Below are positions 10,391 through 22,919 of a DNA stretch of 64,000 nt, piece after piece. This DNA comes from Pararge aegeria (lineage: Eukaryota; Arthropoda; Insecta; Lepidoptera; Nymphalidae), in the NCBI RefSeq assembly GCF_905163445.1, contig NC_053187.1, forward strand, positions 12,028,001-12,092,000, written 5' to 3'. Positions within the stretch are counted from its first letter, which is position 1; every line of letters begins with the position of its first letter. Both the position numbers and the translations under genes were made by a program. The notes beneath the pieces were generated by a model. The model searched no databases and was not told the DNA's origin. It saw nothing but the letters and a program-made list of their open reading frames with translations.

Positions 10391-12129
10391 TGGAATAAGT
10401 ATCGATTCCCCAAAGCGATTTTGCGAAAAAACATCCCACGGTCAAAATTAGCAAAATAAAAATCAAGTTTCTTGGCGCACTAGACGAGTCGAGCGGACCA
10501 ATTTAATTGATATGACACTACATTATTAAAACAATAATTGTTTATTATTCTTACTATAGTACAGCAAAAGTTATTGTTTGAAAATGCAAAGAAGTCTTAT
10601 TTGACAAAACGACTGGTTTGGGTGTGCGTAAATCACAGGTTGAAACAAGAGTTTCAGTTTTTTTATTTCAAGTAAAAATACTCTGACAAACATAATTTTC
10701 ATTCAATAACAAGTGAGTGCTCTATCTTTATTATTATCTGATCGATAGATCATAATATCATGAATCATTTATAAATTTTCGTAAGGTGAAACCAACCTTC
10801 CAAATTCCAAATTTTAGGCTATTGAAAGGTTCTAATACAAAATTACATTGCTTGACAAGCATTAACAGATTAAACAGCAACTTAGGGGTAAAATTTCGTA
10901 AAAAAATACCTTACAAATTTCAAGTTTATAACCCACGCTAGTCGTTCCTGAGATTTCGAGATTAGTTAATCAGTCAGCGAGCGAGTGGAATTTCACTTTT
11001 ATATACTTATCCCTATAAGATAACAGTAGATTATGATCTTTATTCCACTGGTAACAAGGAACTTGCGGATGATGACATCCTGCCTTTGTTATTTACTGCC
11101 CGTTCGATTGGAGCCGATAGTAGGTACCCTTCACTTAATAGTCATTGGCTTTGTATCAATCATCAATGTCAAGCCTTTGACGGTGTAATCTTGCAGAACG
11201 GTTAATTACTATCAGTTATTGAGCACCGACCAAGTATTTTGGAATTGCAAACGGAATACTCGGACCTAAGTAGTTATTTGTGAGTATAGCAAACATCTTC
11301 GTTGGCTTTAATCCAGGGGTCTTTGTCAAAGATGTTTGTGTGACTAGATGCACCACAATTTATGCAGATTATACATAAATATAAAGATGCAAGCTACGCT
11401 TGCCAAGAATAGGGTTAAATATGACTATTTATACATTTTTATCTGCCAAAATAAAATAAAAAGCACAAACTTTGAATAAAGAAACACATATAGGACATAG
11501 TTGCAACTAAGTAGACTTGGGCACCTAGTTGACTTGATATAACACATATTTTTTAATCAATTATTATTATTTTTTATAGACATGTCTAATCATCTGCATA
11601 ATAAGGGATATTAATTAATACCTAAAATTGCCATACGCTGCTCAAATGCCTAACAAGCGTAACATAAAAAATAATGATTGTATGGCACTATTATCCAAAT
11701 AGACTAGTGAAAGAGTCGTGACAGGAATACCGTTGGTCACGGTTAGCAAGTAGGAGGTACATTTATGATGTGTGTCGTTTCCGGCCTCTAGTATCGGGAC
11801 TAGGGCCTGAAGGGTGCGAGGGTGATAATGTTAATGTCCATTAGGGAAGTCACCCAAATGTACGCGTATGAATAGATAAATATAAACATCGTCCTAATAC
11901 GCTTATTGTGGAAAACTCTCGTAGATTATTTATTATATGTTCATAACTTACAACTATTTTTATCTACATATTTCAGAGTGCCTGTAGAAATAATTAAGCA
12001 AGATAGAGTTCTAAGAATAGATCAATTTAGGAATGAATACTTTTGAATCTAAACTATTGGGTAACTATTTCTTGTTTATTGTAAGCTAATAATAATAATA
12101 TAAATAATAATTATATCATACAAATTATG
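10391..12129. other. Unassigned single-copy-like DNA
   Basis: AT-rich with moderately GC pockets at 11030-11130 and 11740-11860. No motif, splice context or repeat family I can support. Confidence 0.45.
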
Positions 12130-12165
12130 TTGTTTTTCTTAATACAGCAGTATTAAGAAAAACAA
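12130..12165. repeat. Perfect 16-bp inverted repeat, 4-nt loop
   Basis: TTGTTTTTCTTAATAC (12130-12145), loop AGCA, then its exact reverse complement (12150-12165). No element termini around it. Confidence 0.85.
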
Positions 12166-12326
12166 TATAATTAATTAATTAATTTTATACCAAAATCATA
12201 TTCTTGCGAAGAAAAACAGCAATCTGTCCGGAATACTTGCTCACATACGACGCCACTCCATGCTATCTAAGTAAAATCTAATTAAATCAAACTTGACACC
12301 ATGTTAAATCTGTCCGTCCGTATATC

Positions 12327-12590
12327 ATCAAAATTATGGCAACCAATGGACATCAACTGCTTGATATAGATATTTTGTAGGGAATTCCAAATACGACGGT
12401 CTTGTGCCGGTTGGGGGGTCCAGCAGCTCCCTGCGACTCGCTTGATGTCATCCCCCCACCTCGTCGGGGGTCTACGAACGCTTCGTTTACGAGTGCGAGG
12501 TCATCATTCCAGCACCTTTAGACCCCTTCGTCAATCGGTTCTCTGAGCAATGTGCCCTGCCCATTGTAGCACTTCCGCTTAGTAGGTGTA
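12327..12590 (-). mobile_element. LINE-R (RTE-like) 3'-end fragment
   Basis: Reverse complement encodes the decayed RTE tail (WTDDIKR.AG.CW-like region around 12430-12460) and includes CCCTGCGACTCGCTTGATGT, which recurs in the 1742 and 42838 copies. Truncated at its 5' end near 12590. No open frame survives. Confidence 0.7.
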
Positions 12591-15500
12591 TACTCCGATA
12601 TAATTTGACTCAAGAACTGGGCTGGACTCATGAAGTGCGTAAGAGTAAATTAATAATAACAGGGACCGACCAGGATAAGCGTGCGTTTGAAGTCATGAGG
12701 TTTGATATTTCCAATTTGGAATACTTCGTGTTGAGAATCTCTGTACGGAAAACCCTCACACCTAAAAATTTTCGCACCGAACCCAAACCATAAGGCTTGC
12801 GATCTGTTGTCTAACATACTAACTACTAACGTTGTTAGTATGTTCGACTACAGACACCGCAACGAGACAGTTTTCATACTGTGTGTGCATTCATTCATTC
12901 TTTAAGCACAATCAAAGTTATTTATTTTACTCCTTCCACTAACTCTATATCGATGTTGTATGGCTCTCTTGCAATTAGTTTCTGCTCAAAGCACGTCTGC
13001 CACAGACCGGAGTCTATGATCCGGGCTGAGCTAACGGGAACCAGAACTCCGGTATAAGGAAATCCCCGACAAAGTAAAGGAGCGATTTAAAATGTTTATC
13101 CACCGCTAATATTAACTGGCGTATGTACAAACAGCGTAAATGCGAAAGGAAAACTCGTTCACTTAACTCAAACCCAAACTAACCGTATCCGTCTATTTTG
13201 TAGTTTTTCACTTTTTAATTAGAGAGATTTGTTAATAATAATTCTAGTTATCAGTGGGATATATCCTGTTAGATCGGTCGCGGTTGTCATTTAAGAGTTG
13301 TAGCAAGCTAGACTATCCGTCGCCACTTTTCTTTGTTACTTTCATTTGTTGTAGATACACTAATGTATGAATTTGCTCAGTTCATCTGAGGGGCTACCTT
13401 CGACGTGCTCTGATGCCCTGGACACTTCCTTGTAAATTGAAAGAGCTGCCCTTATTGTAACTTCAAGTTCATCAAGTTATCTAACTTAACTTCCGTCAAA
13501 AATACTAAACTTGATAAATCCATACAATTATCAAGTTTAGAATTTTAATCCTCCATATAAAAGTTTATTAAAGTTTATATATTTGATTTTAGCGAAGATG
13601 TGACATTATATTATTTGAAGTATAGGGTTACAGTGCCTCTAATATAACTGATTAAGTTACTAACGTAACATTGCAGTGAACTAAATCTAACAAAGATTTA
13701 GACGTTTGCATCTCTTTATCAAATAACATGGATGTAGTGACGGTGTCCATGAAACTTACACTAAGGCTTCGGGACCACGAAATGATTACCTATGAATATG
13801 TTTACTTTGATGAGAGTAGAGTAGGTAAATATATCTAGGTATTATGGAGGTCCTGAGTTCGGTTACTAGGTAGGCCAAAATTTGTTAGGTATTGTGGTTT
13901 AAAATAAATTCTTAAAGTCAGAATATAAGTGAGGTCAATATCCGTGCTTTGGAGAGCACGTTATTCGTCGTTAAAATTTATACTAAGATATAAAAATATT
14001 AAAAACATTATCATCTAAACCGCATCGTAGTAGTTTGTACATGGACCGACGGCTTAACTTGCTTTGCCACATAATTTTTCAATAATTATAATATGTATTT
14101 GTGTGATGTGTTGTGTTGACTGTTGAGTCTTTAATTCATCACTACATCAAGTTGTGCGCTATAAAATTGCGTTCCTCCTTGGTACGCCCCACGACTAAAG
14201 GTCGTGACCACCTCCATCCATTTCTCTTTCACGATCTCTGCCTATCTCCAGTACCCTGGTCGAGTGTGCAGCTAATCTGGTCACAACAACGAATCTTTTC
14301 CTTCCATTTTGACAGTGACTATTATTTTGACCAGATTACCTCCATCTTTCTTGGCAAAAATTCTGAAGTACTCAAGAATTCGCTTTAGGCAGATGGTAGT
14401 GTTGATATTCAACTCGACGAGTATAGATGAGTCCGATAAGTCCGAAATACTATTTGGAAAATGTAGCTTATATAATATTAAAGCATTAAAGATTAGTAAC
14501 TACTATTACTAATCAAACTACAAAGTTAAATCAATTATTAGCTAATCGGAATGTAATCATGCAAGGGTATTTCAAGTTATCCCCAGGCTTTGTTTCCACA
14601 TATATTATGTAGCCTGGCTCGCTATAAGATATTCATGCAGCAAATCCAATTGAGCCCGGACACTAGGAACAAAGAAAATCATTTACCCTGCTTTTATTTC
14701 TCGTAAGTCTTTTGTGTTTTTCCACAGTGTATATAAAACGCAATGTTATTTATTTATTTTCGTAAGTTAAGTAAAGCTAAATTTAAAAAGCTATTATTTT
14801 TTTGCTCTTCATTTTATTGCGTAATAGTGATAATAATAAGCGGAACCCACGAGGCCACTTTAACGTGCTCTCCGAAGCACGGTTTAAGTATCGACAACTT
14901 CTTACTCCAACAATAAAACCTACAATTTTAATCACGTATGCTAAGTACTATTTAAAAGACCAACTAACTACTATTATTATAAACGAAAAATTGTACTGGT
15001 TGGTTTTATTCATAATTCTCGTAGACACTTTAGACGTGTTTTTTGCATAATATATATATCTATTATATAATCAATCTGTTGTACGGTGTAATAAGACTAT
15101 TTTATCATGGAGAAACAATTTCTCTATAATGTAGTCTTAGGCAAAAGCGGGTAACTAAAAAAAATAAAAAAATATCACAAGGCACTTCTTTTAATTAAAA
15201 TTTTAACAACGTTCGCGTCAAATATTAAAAAAGCGCTTCGTGGTTTCATATTATATTATAATAGCTCCCGTAAGACCTTTTCACATGTTTGAAAATCAGA
15301 TAAGGCACTTGAAAAGACCGTCTGTACCTTCATTACAAGTCTCGAAGGCACTCACAATGGCTATGTAAGTATTCGGGTGGGGGGAGGCTGAGTAACCTCT
15401 CGTGATTTCTCAGGAGATGCGCGTGAATGCCGGTCTATGGGTTACTGGGCCGAACTGACTTCGAATCGGCTACTATGGAGACTACTTTATTAAAAGAATA

Positions 15501-15970
15501 ATTATCATATTTCTTTTTTATTGAAAACTTAACTGCTTTGCTTTAATCTGATGAAAACTCACGTTTACATGGTAACTTAGAGTACCAAAGAATATACGAA
15601 CACTTTTAAATGTACAATAAACGTTATGCATAAAATATAAATCAATTCATAGACTACTTTTGAAGTTAAGCGAACAAGTAGCATAAGAAAGCTGAATTTA
15701 TTTATGTATTAAAGCCGGTTACAGTAAAACTTATAACAAACTTAAAACATTAACCTGAACTAATAACTAAAGATTTTAAAATGAATTTTTTGGTTAATAA
15801 ACGTTTCGAAAGGATGTAAATGAGTGGAGATATCAAAAAATAATAGTATGGTGGTATGTACTAAGTACTTACTATTCTACATTACACAATTCATGTGTGG
15901 ATCGGTGACAATAATTCTGGCTACGTAAGCGTTCCACACTGAACTGAATAAGAATTTGAATTTGAATCTG
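12591..15970. other. Long unassigned region
   Basis: No recognised gene. 12813-12844 holds an 11-bp inverted repeat (AACATACTAAC with GTTAGTATGTT). 14160-14400 has a more complex composition (CGACTAAAGGTCGTGACC, CATCTTTCTTGGCAAAAATT) that may be a degraded transposon coding region, but no frame exceeds 91 codons. 15330-15480 is GC-richer without a feature I can name. Confidence 0.4.
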
Positions 15971-16181
15971 AGGCATGCAGGTTTCATCACGATGATTTCC
16001 TTCACCGTTGAAGGAATTTTTTTTATTAATATATTTATATATATTATAATATATATACGTTCATATTTTAATTGCTAAAAACGAACATAACTCAGAAAAG
16101 TTAGACGTGCGCGATGGAGTTCAAACTCGGCCTGCCGAAAGTGAAGTCGAATTCCTACCCACTGGGCTATCACCACTTCCA
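15971..16181 (-). mobile_element. SINE-A copy with AT-rich insert
   Basis: Contains GGCATGCAGGTTTCATCACG, the antisense B box (AGTTCAAACTCGG, mutated) and the antisense head CCCACTGGGCTATCACCAC. A (TA)-rich stretch of about 50 bp at 16012-16062 interrupts the body where other copies read straight through. Confidence 0.8.
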
Positions 16182-16330
16182 TTCATATTAAAATTCTTTA
16201 ATTAAAAAAAAAATCTCTGTTCCTACATTCATATTTGTTTATGTAGCCATATCAAATCTGTAACCATAGTCTGCGTAAATATAATACTTTATATTTTGGG
16301 TTTTACTGGCACTTTACCACTTTAAAGAGA

Positions 16331-16588
16331 TAAATAAATAAATAAATATACTACGACAATCACACCGCCATCTAGCCCCAAAGTAAGCGTATTTGTGTTA
16401 TGGGTACTAAGACGACTGATGAATATTTTTATGAATAATATACATAAATACTTTGAATATACATATAAACACCCAGACACTGACAAACATTCATGCTCAT
16501 CACACAAACATTTTCCAGTTGTGGGAATCGAACCCACGGCCCTGGGCTCAGAAAGCAGGGTTGCTGCAAACTGCGCCATCGACCGTCT
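16331..16588 (-). mobile_element. SINE-T copy, near full length
   Basis: tRNA-derived SINE on the minus strand. The head at the right has an antisense B box (GGGAATCGAACCCACGG) and an A-box region mutated to GCGCAGTTTGC in sense. The body has AAAAACATTCATGCTCATCA-like text, and the tail TACTACGACAAT precedes (AAAT)n at 16331-16350. The frames at 16322-16656 are translations of this element, not genes. Confidence 0.88.
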
Positions 16589-16858
16589 ATAATAATTCCT
16601 GGCATATGTTATTGAAGAGTTTTGTAATTTTGTTTAATAAAAGCAGCGTACCATAATTTATTTACACTCTTTGGACCACAACAGAAAAAATGTAACCCTT
16701 GTAGGATTACATTCCTGTTTGTTAGAAAGTTTGTCTCTTAAAATATATGGATATTCAAATGGTATGATGATTTTGGGTATAAACAGTTACTAAGTTTTTT
16801 GCCAGCTTCTTTTCAAAATTGTCACTACGAGTTTTTTAAAGTTGAGAAAGCGATTGAT

Positions 16859-16940
16859 AAGGTCACACTTCTTCTTCTTCTTCTCTCTGGGCAGTTTCCA
16901 CACGTAAGCGCTTCGCTTGTTGTACGTAAAGGTCACACTT
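16859..16940 (-). mobile_element. 58-bp micro-insertion with 12-bp TSD
   Basis: AAGGTCACACTT occurs at 16859-16870 and again at 16929-16940. Between them, 16871-16928 begins with (CTT)n, so the minus strand is a short unique piece ending in (GAA)n. A simple-repeat 3' tail plus a perfect 12-bp direct repeat is the signature of target-primed reverse transcription of a severely 5'-truncated element. The unique part (CAGTTTCCACACGTAAGCGC) matches nothing else in this window. Confidence 0.75.
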
Positions 16941-17798
16941 ATTTACAGTTGTAAATATACAGCGCCATAGAAAACCTATGTTTAAAGAAAAACATAATAA
17001 AAAACTTCTTTCCATACATTCTAACATGGACTCGAATTCTTTATATCCATATATTAAGGGAAGCTCTATCAGACTGTTAATTTAGGGCAAATTTACGAAA
17101 TTTAATTACGGTAATGACGTGAAATGCGTTTACCTTACGCACTGGGAGACGACGCTTTGTAATCGGGGCTTATTTTGTGGAATAGCGTCCATTTGTTTGT
17201 GTGGTAATTTGGTCCTAATAATCGAAAAATAAAATTAACTAATAATGTAGAAAAATAATAATTCATTGTTCTATTAAATTTTACAATTAATTTGTCTAAT
17301 GCTTTCAATTTGTTTTTGTTTTTCTTTTGATTAATTGTAATGCTTTTACCTTTTTTTTGTTTTTTTTTTAGTGAAGTTGTGTAAACGGCTTCTGAACTTT
17401 CTAAATAATCAAAATCGATTCAGTAGGTCCCTAGATTACCCCCTACTACCTCACAAACTTATAAATTTTACCTCGTCATAGTATGAGTATAGATAGATTT
17501 ATAAATAAATATCTCTGCACAAGCTGGTGATATTCGTATGTTCTTAATCTCTACTACTGCTATCTCTCTACTACTGCTGTATAAGCTGTGCGACAGTAAC
17601 AAACCAAAATTTTTAAGGATCAAATTGTCAAGAATTATGTCCTGAACAATTAATTACACATCAAATCTATGAAAGTACGTTTTGTGGTACGGAGAAAGTA
17701 ACAGAACCTGCGCTTTATATCCTTATCTGAAACGAAGCCTGTGTCACTTGGCGACTCATAAACCATATTAATGCAAATCAGCCAGATATTACCTCAAA
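16941..17798. other. Unassigned AT-rich DNA
   Basis: No supported feature. Confidence 0.5.
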
Positions 17799-18182
17799 GC
17801 GGTCATCGTCATCATATGAACCTATTACTGGCCCACGGGCCACCTTCGGCAATGAGAAGGGTTAAAGCTCGTAGTCCGCGCTGGCCCAGTGCGGATTGTT
17901 GGGGTCTACAGACCTTTGAAAATATTATGGAGACCCTTAGGCATGCAGGTTTTCTCACGATGTTTTCCTTCACCGTTGAAGCAAGTGATATTTTAACAGA
18001 GAACGCACATAACCTAAGTTACAAGTGTAAGATTTACTAATGTGCTCACAGCAACAAAAAAAGATTAATGACGCAGTTGTTTTCACTTAAAAATTTTACA
18101 CACATTCGTAAAGTTACCCGTACGTAATGTGTCTTTACGTACGTAACTAGAAATCCTACCCACTGGGTTATCACCGCTTCTC
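17799..18182 (-). mobile_element. SINE-A copy interrupted by a 120-bp insert
   Basis: The left part (17799-18029) runs from the (CATCGTCATCAT) tail through GGCCCAGTGCGGATTG, GGCATGCAGGTTTTCTCACG and CACCGTTGAAGCAAGTGATA. The right end (18150-18182) is the antisense head CCTACCCACTGGGTTATCAC. Between them, about 18030-18149 is foreign. That insert resembles 19370-19480 (see the repeat entry there). Confidence 0.8.
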
Positions 18183-18640
18183 GGTGTCATATAGAACTGT
18201 AATTTTATAAGAAAATTTTAAAGCTACTATAGTAGCTCCATTATCTGAGGGTTTAAGCGACGGTAAGGGTACCGGATTAAAAAAAAGTTCGAGGGCGACC
18301 ACAACCATGAGCTTTATACAGATTAAATACGGTGGATGATCTAACTATAAGTTTTTACTTCGTTGTTTAATCAGTTCTCAGAGCTTAGTTCAAAGAGTAT
18401 TAGATCTAAGTTCAGTGAAGTTTATAGTTAGCGGTTTGGTTTATGTAGTAAAGTACCGCAACTTTCTTATGAGTGATCCGTTGATGTGTATCTAACTTAT
18501 TGTAGAGTTGACTATCTACTAGATATCAAAGATGATGGTTCGTCCGCTCGAAGAAAAACTGTAAAAAAGTGGGAAGCTACCCGTGCACCCACCGACTTCT
18601 TCCGCCAGTGAGTGCAAGAGGAATTCATATTTACCCGTAG
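18183..18640. other. Unassigned DNA
   Basis: No supported gene or repeat. Confidence 0.45.
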
Positions 18641-18780
18641 CAGTGGCGTGCAGGGCATGCAGATGATACAAAATCAAGAAAATCTCCAGTACGAGTTATA
18701 AAGAACTTAATGATAGGCATTGTAAGAGTTATAAAAAGCCTACCCTTAAGTTTATCTGCATGCCCTGTGCACACCCTCTG
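18641..18780. mobile_element. MITE (hAT-like), diverged copy
   Basis: Begins CAGTGGCGTGCAGGGCATGC and ends with the imperfect complement GCATGCCCTGTGCACACC. The inner terminal repeat of about 14 bp (GGGCATGCAGAT with ATCTGCATGCCC) is exact. Same family as 53056-53199 (shared TACGAGTTATA and first 11 bp). The outermost right end is eroded and no target duplication is visible. Confidence 0.7.
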
Positions 18781-18956
18781 TCAACATCTTATCAATATAT
18801 TTTTCAAATTAAATTATATAATTACAACAACCACATCCAGTATTCATGCGAATAAAAATAATATCACAACTTTTTCCAAGGATCGATCATCATAAACTAC
18901 CTACTACCGACCCACTACAGCGCATGGATCTCTCTCACAAAATATGAAAAGGGCAA

Positions 18957-19181
18957 CGCTGGCCAAGTGCAGATTAGTTGACTTTAAACGTCTTTCAGCA
19001 CGTTATGGAGAAATCTCGGGCATGCAGGTTTCCTCACATTATTTTCCTACACAACTAGAGCAATTGATATTTTAAACGCTTAAATTAAAAAAGCACATAA
19101 CTCCAAAATGTAAGTGGTGCGAGCCGGGGCTCGAACTCGGTGTCGGAAAGCTGAACGTTAGCCACTAGGCTATCACTGCTG
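18957..19181 (-). mobile_element. SINE-A copy, diverged
   Basis: GGCCAAGTGCAGATT, GGGCATGCAGGTTTCCTCAC and the antisense B box (GGGGCTCGAACTCGG) and head (GCCACTAGGCTATCACTGC) are in order. The tail third is absent. Confidence 0.75.
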
Positions 19182-19240
19182 CACTACGTGGCACTACACG
19201 TGGGCTAATTGCTAAAGGAACTCATGGCGGCTCCATGACT

Positions 19241-19290
19241 TAAAAAAATTAGAGGTGCGTGCTGGGATTCGAACTCGGTTCGCCTGAAAG
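19241..19290 (-). mobile_element. SINE-A head fragment
   Basis: Only the B-box half survives: AGAGGTGCGTGCTGGGATTC and GAACTCGGTTCGCCTGAAAG. Homology stops abruptly at 19290, where an unrelated sequence begins. Confidence 0.7.
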
Positions 19291-19500
19291 GTATAAAAAT
19301 CAAACCGTTTAGATATTCACAATAGAAATAACTGTACAAGATTAAATACGTAATAACCATAAGCTATGCCACAAGTAGTTCTGTGAGCTGTGCTTACAAC
19401 AACAGAAAAAGCCGCAGTTGGTATCAATAAAAAAATTCACACACATTCGTGAAGTTATTCACACACATTACGTACGCTATGTACCTTAAGGTGTTACTAT
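19291..19500. repeat. Unnamed repeat breaking SINE-A, copy 2
   Basis: Within this stretch, 19385-19480 resembles the insert at 18035-18135: GTGCTTACAACAACAGAAAAA, GCAGTTG and CACACACATTCGTGAAGTTA occur in the same order, followed by a TACGTA-rich segment. In both places the sequence abuts a broken SINE-A head. No termini or ORF are recognisable. Confidence 0.55.
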
Positions 19501-21576
19501 ATTAGTATATTTCAAAGTTACTTTAAAGTAACTCCACTTAAAAATTAAAATCCACACTTTAATACAATTGAAGTATAATCTATACAAATAAATAAAACAG
19601 ATATCATACCTCTAAAATGCTTTTTACTCTTTTTATTGTAAAGTAAGTACTAACAATATAATTTTCTTTCTTTTATATGCTTAGTAGGTATACACAGTTA
19701 TAGCTAGTCAAAATGTATTTCGGACATATTACAATGTGTCAATTTTATAGATGACGATGACGATCTGTTGTGTTACAAACAGACAAATCAATTTTATTTA
19801 TTTGTATACATATTATAAGCCCGGAACATTCTACAAAGTAGTAATTTTAGATACAATATAGTTAAGGCCGAAATAATCCCCATTTACGTTGCTTCGGTTA
19901 TTCCATTATGTAAAAAGCCCCAGATTTTTACTTTGACTTCAGAATATGCAGAACACGCAAAATCTCTTAGTGAATGAAGGAATTTTCCTCCAAAGCAAAA
20001 AAATATATATGTATAGGCATTATAGCAACCCTCTTCACCTCCCCCTGTATTATTCAGTGATATTGCTCGTAAAATTGGTGGCGTAAACGCGATGTGACGT
20101 CAACTTATATACCAAGTGATTGTCAATATACCACGGTGAACTCTGCTGAATTGGTAAGTTTGGCTCCGTTTCTAATTTGCTTTTCATTTTAATTGAATCT
20201 TTAATTATAAAAGCATGGTCAGTGCGCACCAGGGACAGCAGAGCAGAACATTTTTTTATCTCTGCTCAACGTAAATTCATACATATTTGGTTGTTTAAAC
20301 ATTAAGATTCAAATTGGAATCTGTATCTTGCTCCCACTGGTTACATGTCAATTTACGTTGCGCGAAGATAAAATATTCGTATTCGGTGTGCGTTGCTCAT
20401 AATAGTAGTTTTTTTTTCACGGGGAGGCGCAGAGGTTATGTGAGACCCTTACTGACTAAAACCCCATGCTGTTCCTACTCACCGTTTTACTACGGAGCCA
20501 CGGATACGCTTTTGCACACAACCGTAACTCCGCCAACAGTTGTCTGCCAAGGCAGACCCAGGTTATAAGGTAAAATAGAGGATAGCATTTCGTACTTTTT
20601 GCTTGTAAAGCTTTGATTAAAATTATTGAGATTTATTAAATTATGTAGTTAAATATCAGTAAATTAAAATAATATCAGAATGATTGAAACATGCTTGTAC
20701 TCAACCATAAAATTAGTTTTTCATGTTGCCCACATTCCCACAACCACGAATGAAAGTTTTTTATATCACAAGTTTAAGAGAGGGCAATCATAATATCATT
20801 CATTTTTACACTTAAATAAGTAGTTTAAAATTGGGTACTTAGTATGTAATTTAAGGCGTCTACACACTAAAACCACCGACCCGCCGCGTCAACACAGCCT
20901 GCCCGTATCCGCAACTGTCCCGTGGAAAGTAGGGTAAAAATTTCATGCACCCACGAATGCTTTTCGGTTAGATCCGTCGCTGTCGTCATCGGCGTCGTCG
21001 CAGCGTCGATGCTGCATTGATGCTGGGTCGTTTTACATATATTTTAAATGGCATGCCACATTCAAGCGCTGTGTAATGAGGCATCGTTCTTACTTGTAGT
21101 GAAATATCTGCGATTTGCCTCTGACTTACTCGCCAATAAAAAAGCCGCCGTATTGTGTCTACTCAGCGGGTCCATGTTTTAAGTGTGTAGACTCCATAAG
21201 CCTGATTCAGATGTTTGCGTGTTACTCCAGGCAATATAATTCAAGAGAACAGGAAACATTGATGCGCGATATTTCCTCTCACTAAACACAACACGATTAA
21301 AACAAAGAGAAGTTAGTAATAACGATGTTGCTCCACATTTGTGGTTAATGCGATGATCTATGAACCTTATATGAAATAGTAACGCCAGAGTTAGTTTTAT
21401 TTTAATCTTATAGAACTCTAGTATAAAGGAGAATTCCTGCTTAGAATACTCTAGTAAAAAGGATAACGTAGACGTATCAAAGCTTGGGAATAAATGATTG
21501 CTAACTAGGTTACTCATAAATTTTTAAGGGGTAAGATGTCATATAGACCAGCTAGGTTAGTCTTCCACCTTCTCAG
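19501..21576. other. Unassigned region with one repeat-like block
   Basis: 20425-20560 (CTTACTGACTAAAACCCCAT, CTCACCGTTTTACTACGGAG) has the look of a common lepidopteran LINE tail, but I see no second copy here. 20870-21020 is GC/CpG-richer with GTCGTCATCGGCGTCGTCG. No gene is supported. The 112-codon antisense frame at 21179-21517 has no motif. Confidence 0.4.
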
Positions 21577-21675
21577 ACCAGGACGCGTTTATAACCCTCA
21601 TTGTTTTAGTTTTAGGTTTACAAATTAATTTATCACCACCAATCACGAATATGATTGTGAAGGAAAGAGCTCAAA
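21577..21675 (+). mobile_element. Repeat D fragment
   Basis: CCAGGACGCGTTTATAACC, TTTTAGTTTTAGGTTTACAA and ATTTATCACCACCAATCACG match the start of the element at 29555-29712 and the general form of a lepidopteran LINE 3' untranslated region. Truncated at the 3' side. Confidence 0.55.
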
Positions 21676-21779
21676 GAGCTATTTATTGTAACGGCCATAC
21701 TAGCTAATAATAATAAAAATAACAACTTCGACCAACTTCTTAAGAAGCTTTCGCTTAGTCGTTGGATCAAGTTTGGGAT

Positions 21780-22063
21780 ATAAATAAATAAATAAATAAT
21801 AAATATATTACGACAATACACACACCGCCATCTAGCCCCAAAGTAAGCGTAGCTTGTGTTATGGGTACTAAGATGACTGATGAATAATTTTATGAATAAC
21901 GTACATATATACTTAGAATATAAATACTTAGAATATACATATAAACACCCAACACTGAAAAACATTCATGCTCATCACACAAACATTTTCCAGTTGTGGG
22001 AATCGAACCCACGGCCTAGGACTCAGAAAGTAGGGTCGCTGCTCACTGCGCAAATCGGCCGTC
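21780..22063 (-). mobile_element. SINE-T copy, full length
   Basis: (AAAT)n tail at 21780-21805, then TTACGACAATACACACACCG, ATCTAGCCCCAAAGTAAGCG and CTCATCACACAAACATTTTC. The antisense head (GTTGTGGGAATCGAACCCAC...) contains an intact B box, and the A-box region is GCGCAGTGAGCAG in sense. AGAATATAAATACTT is tandemly duplicated at 21912-21942. Confidence 0.9.
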
Positions 22064-22555
22064 ATATAGAAGGCAGTAGTGATTTGGTATTGTCAGGAGG
22101 TTCCTCACTCTGGAGCCCTGACCGCCGGTTCCTTGGGCATTCAAAAGATTTCTATATTCATCACTGACCCCCAAGACACGGGATGATGAAACGATTGTTC
22201 CTATGTGTGATACGTAGATATGTAAATCATATATTGAATATAAAAAATTTAAATGTTATGAAATTACAACTAACTTAAACCACCTAAGTGTATTTTCAAG
22301 TGAGCAATGCCATGCTTTCGTGTATCAAGAGCCATGTTTTGAAGGAGAAACAAAATATATTTCAATTAAAGTTCGTCTGGGAGTTGCTTGAAGTCGCAGA
22401 GAGCTGCGTTGTACAAATGGAATTATGAGCCAGTCTCATATTCGCGGTTACCTTTACTATACTTGGTTGGTTGTGTTCGGATACGCGCACCTATAATATT
22501 ATATTCAGCTAAAAATATAAATATTTATTTTTATTTTTTTTATCGTCGGTCTATT
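22064..22555. other. Unassigned DNA
   Basis: No supported gene. It precedes the tandem duplication. Confidence 0.45.
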
Positions 22556-22919
22556 TTCGCGTGGTCAAATGAAAAATCAGGAAATCAGAAGAAGATTCAT
22601 ATTAACTGAAATAGTTCATATTAACTTGGGAATCTGAAATGGCAAATTTTTGAGGCAAGCAGTCTGGAAGGCCGATGAACGATTTGTAATGTATAGGTAC
22701 TCTGAAATAAATAGTGTGCAAGAGCTCCTTGTAAAGCGTGCTCCACTTCGCGTGGTCAAATGAAAAATCAGGAAATCAGAAGAAGATTCATATTAACTGA
22801 AATAGTTCATATTAACTTGGGAATCTGAAATGGCAAATTTTTGAGGCAAGCAGTCTGGAAGGCCGATGAACGATTTGTAATGTATAGGTACTCGTAAATA
22901 AAGTGGGCAAGAGCTCCTT
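22556..22919 (+). repeat. 191-bp tandem duplication
   Basis: Two adjacent direct units (22556-22746 and 22747-22919, period 191 bp) both run from TTCGCGTGGTCAAATG through GCAAGCAGTCTGGAAGGCCG to AAGAGCTCCTT. The second unit is a few bases shorter near its end, otherwise nearly identical. The near-identity implies a very recent duplication, or a local assembly artefact. Confidence 0.92.
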
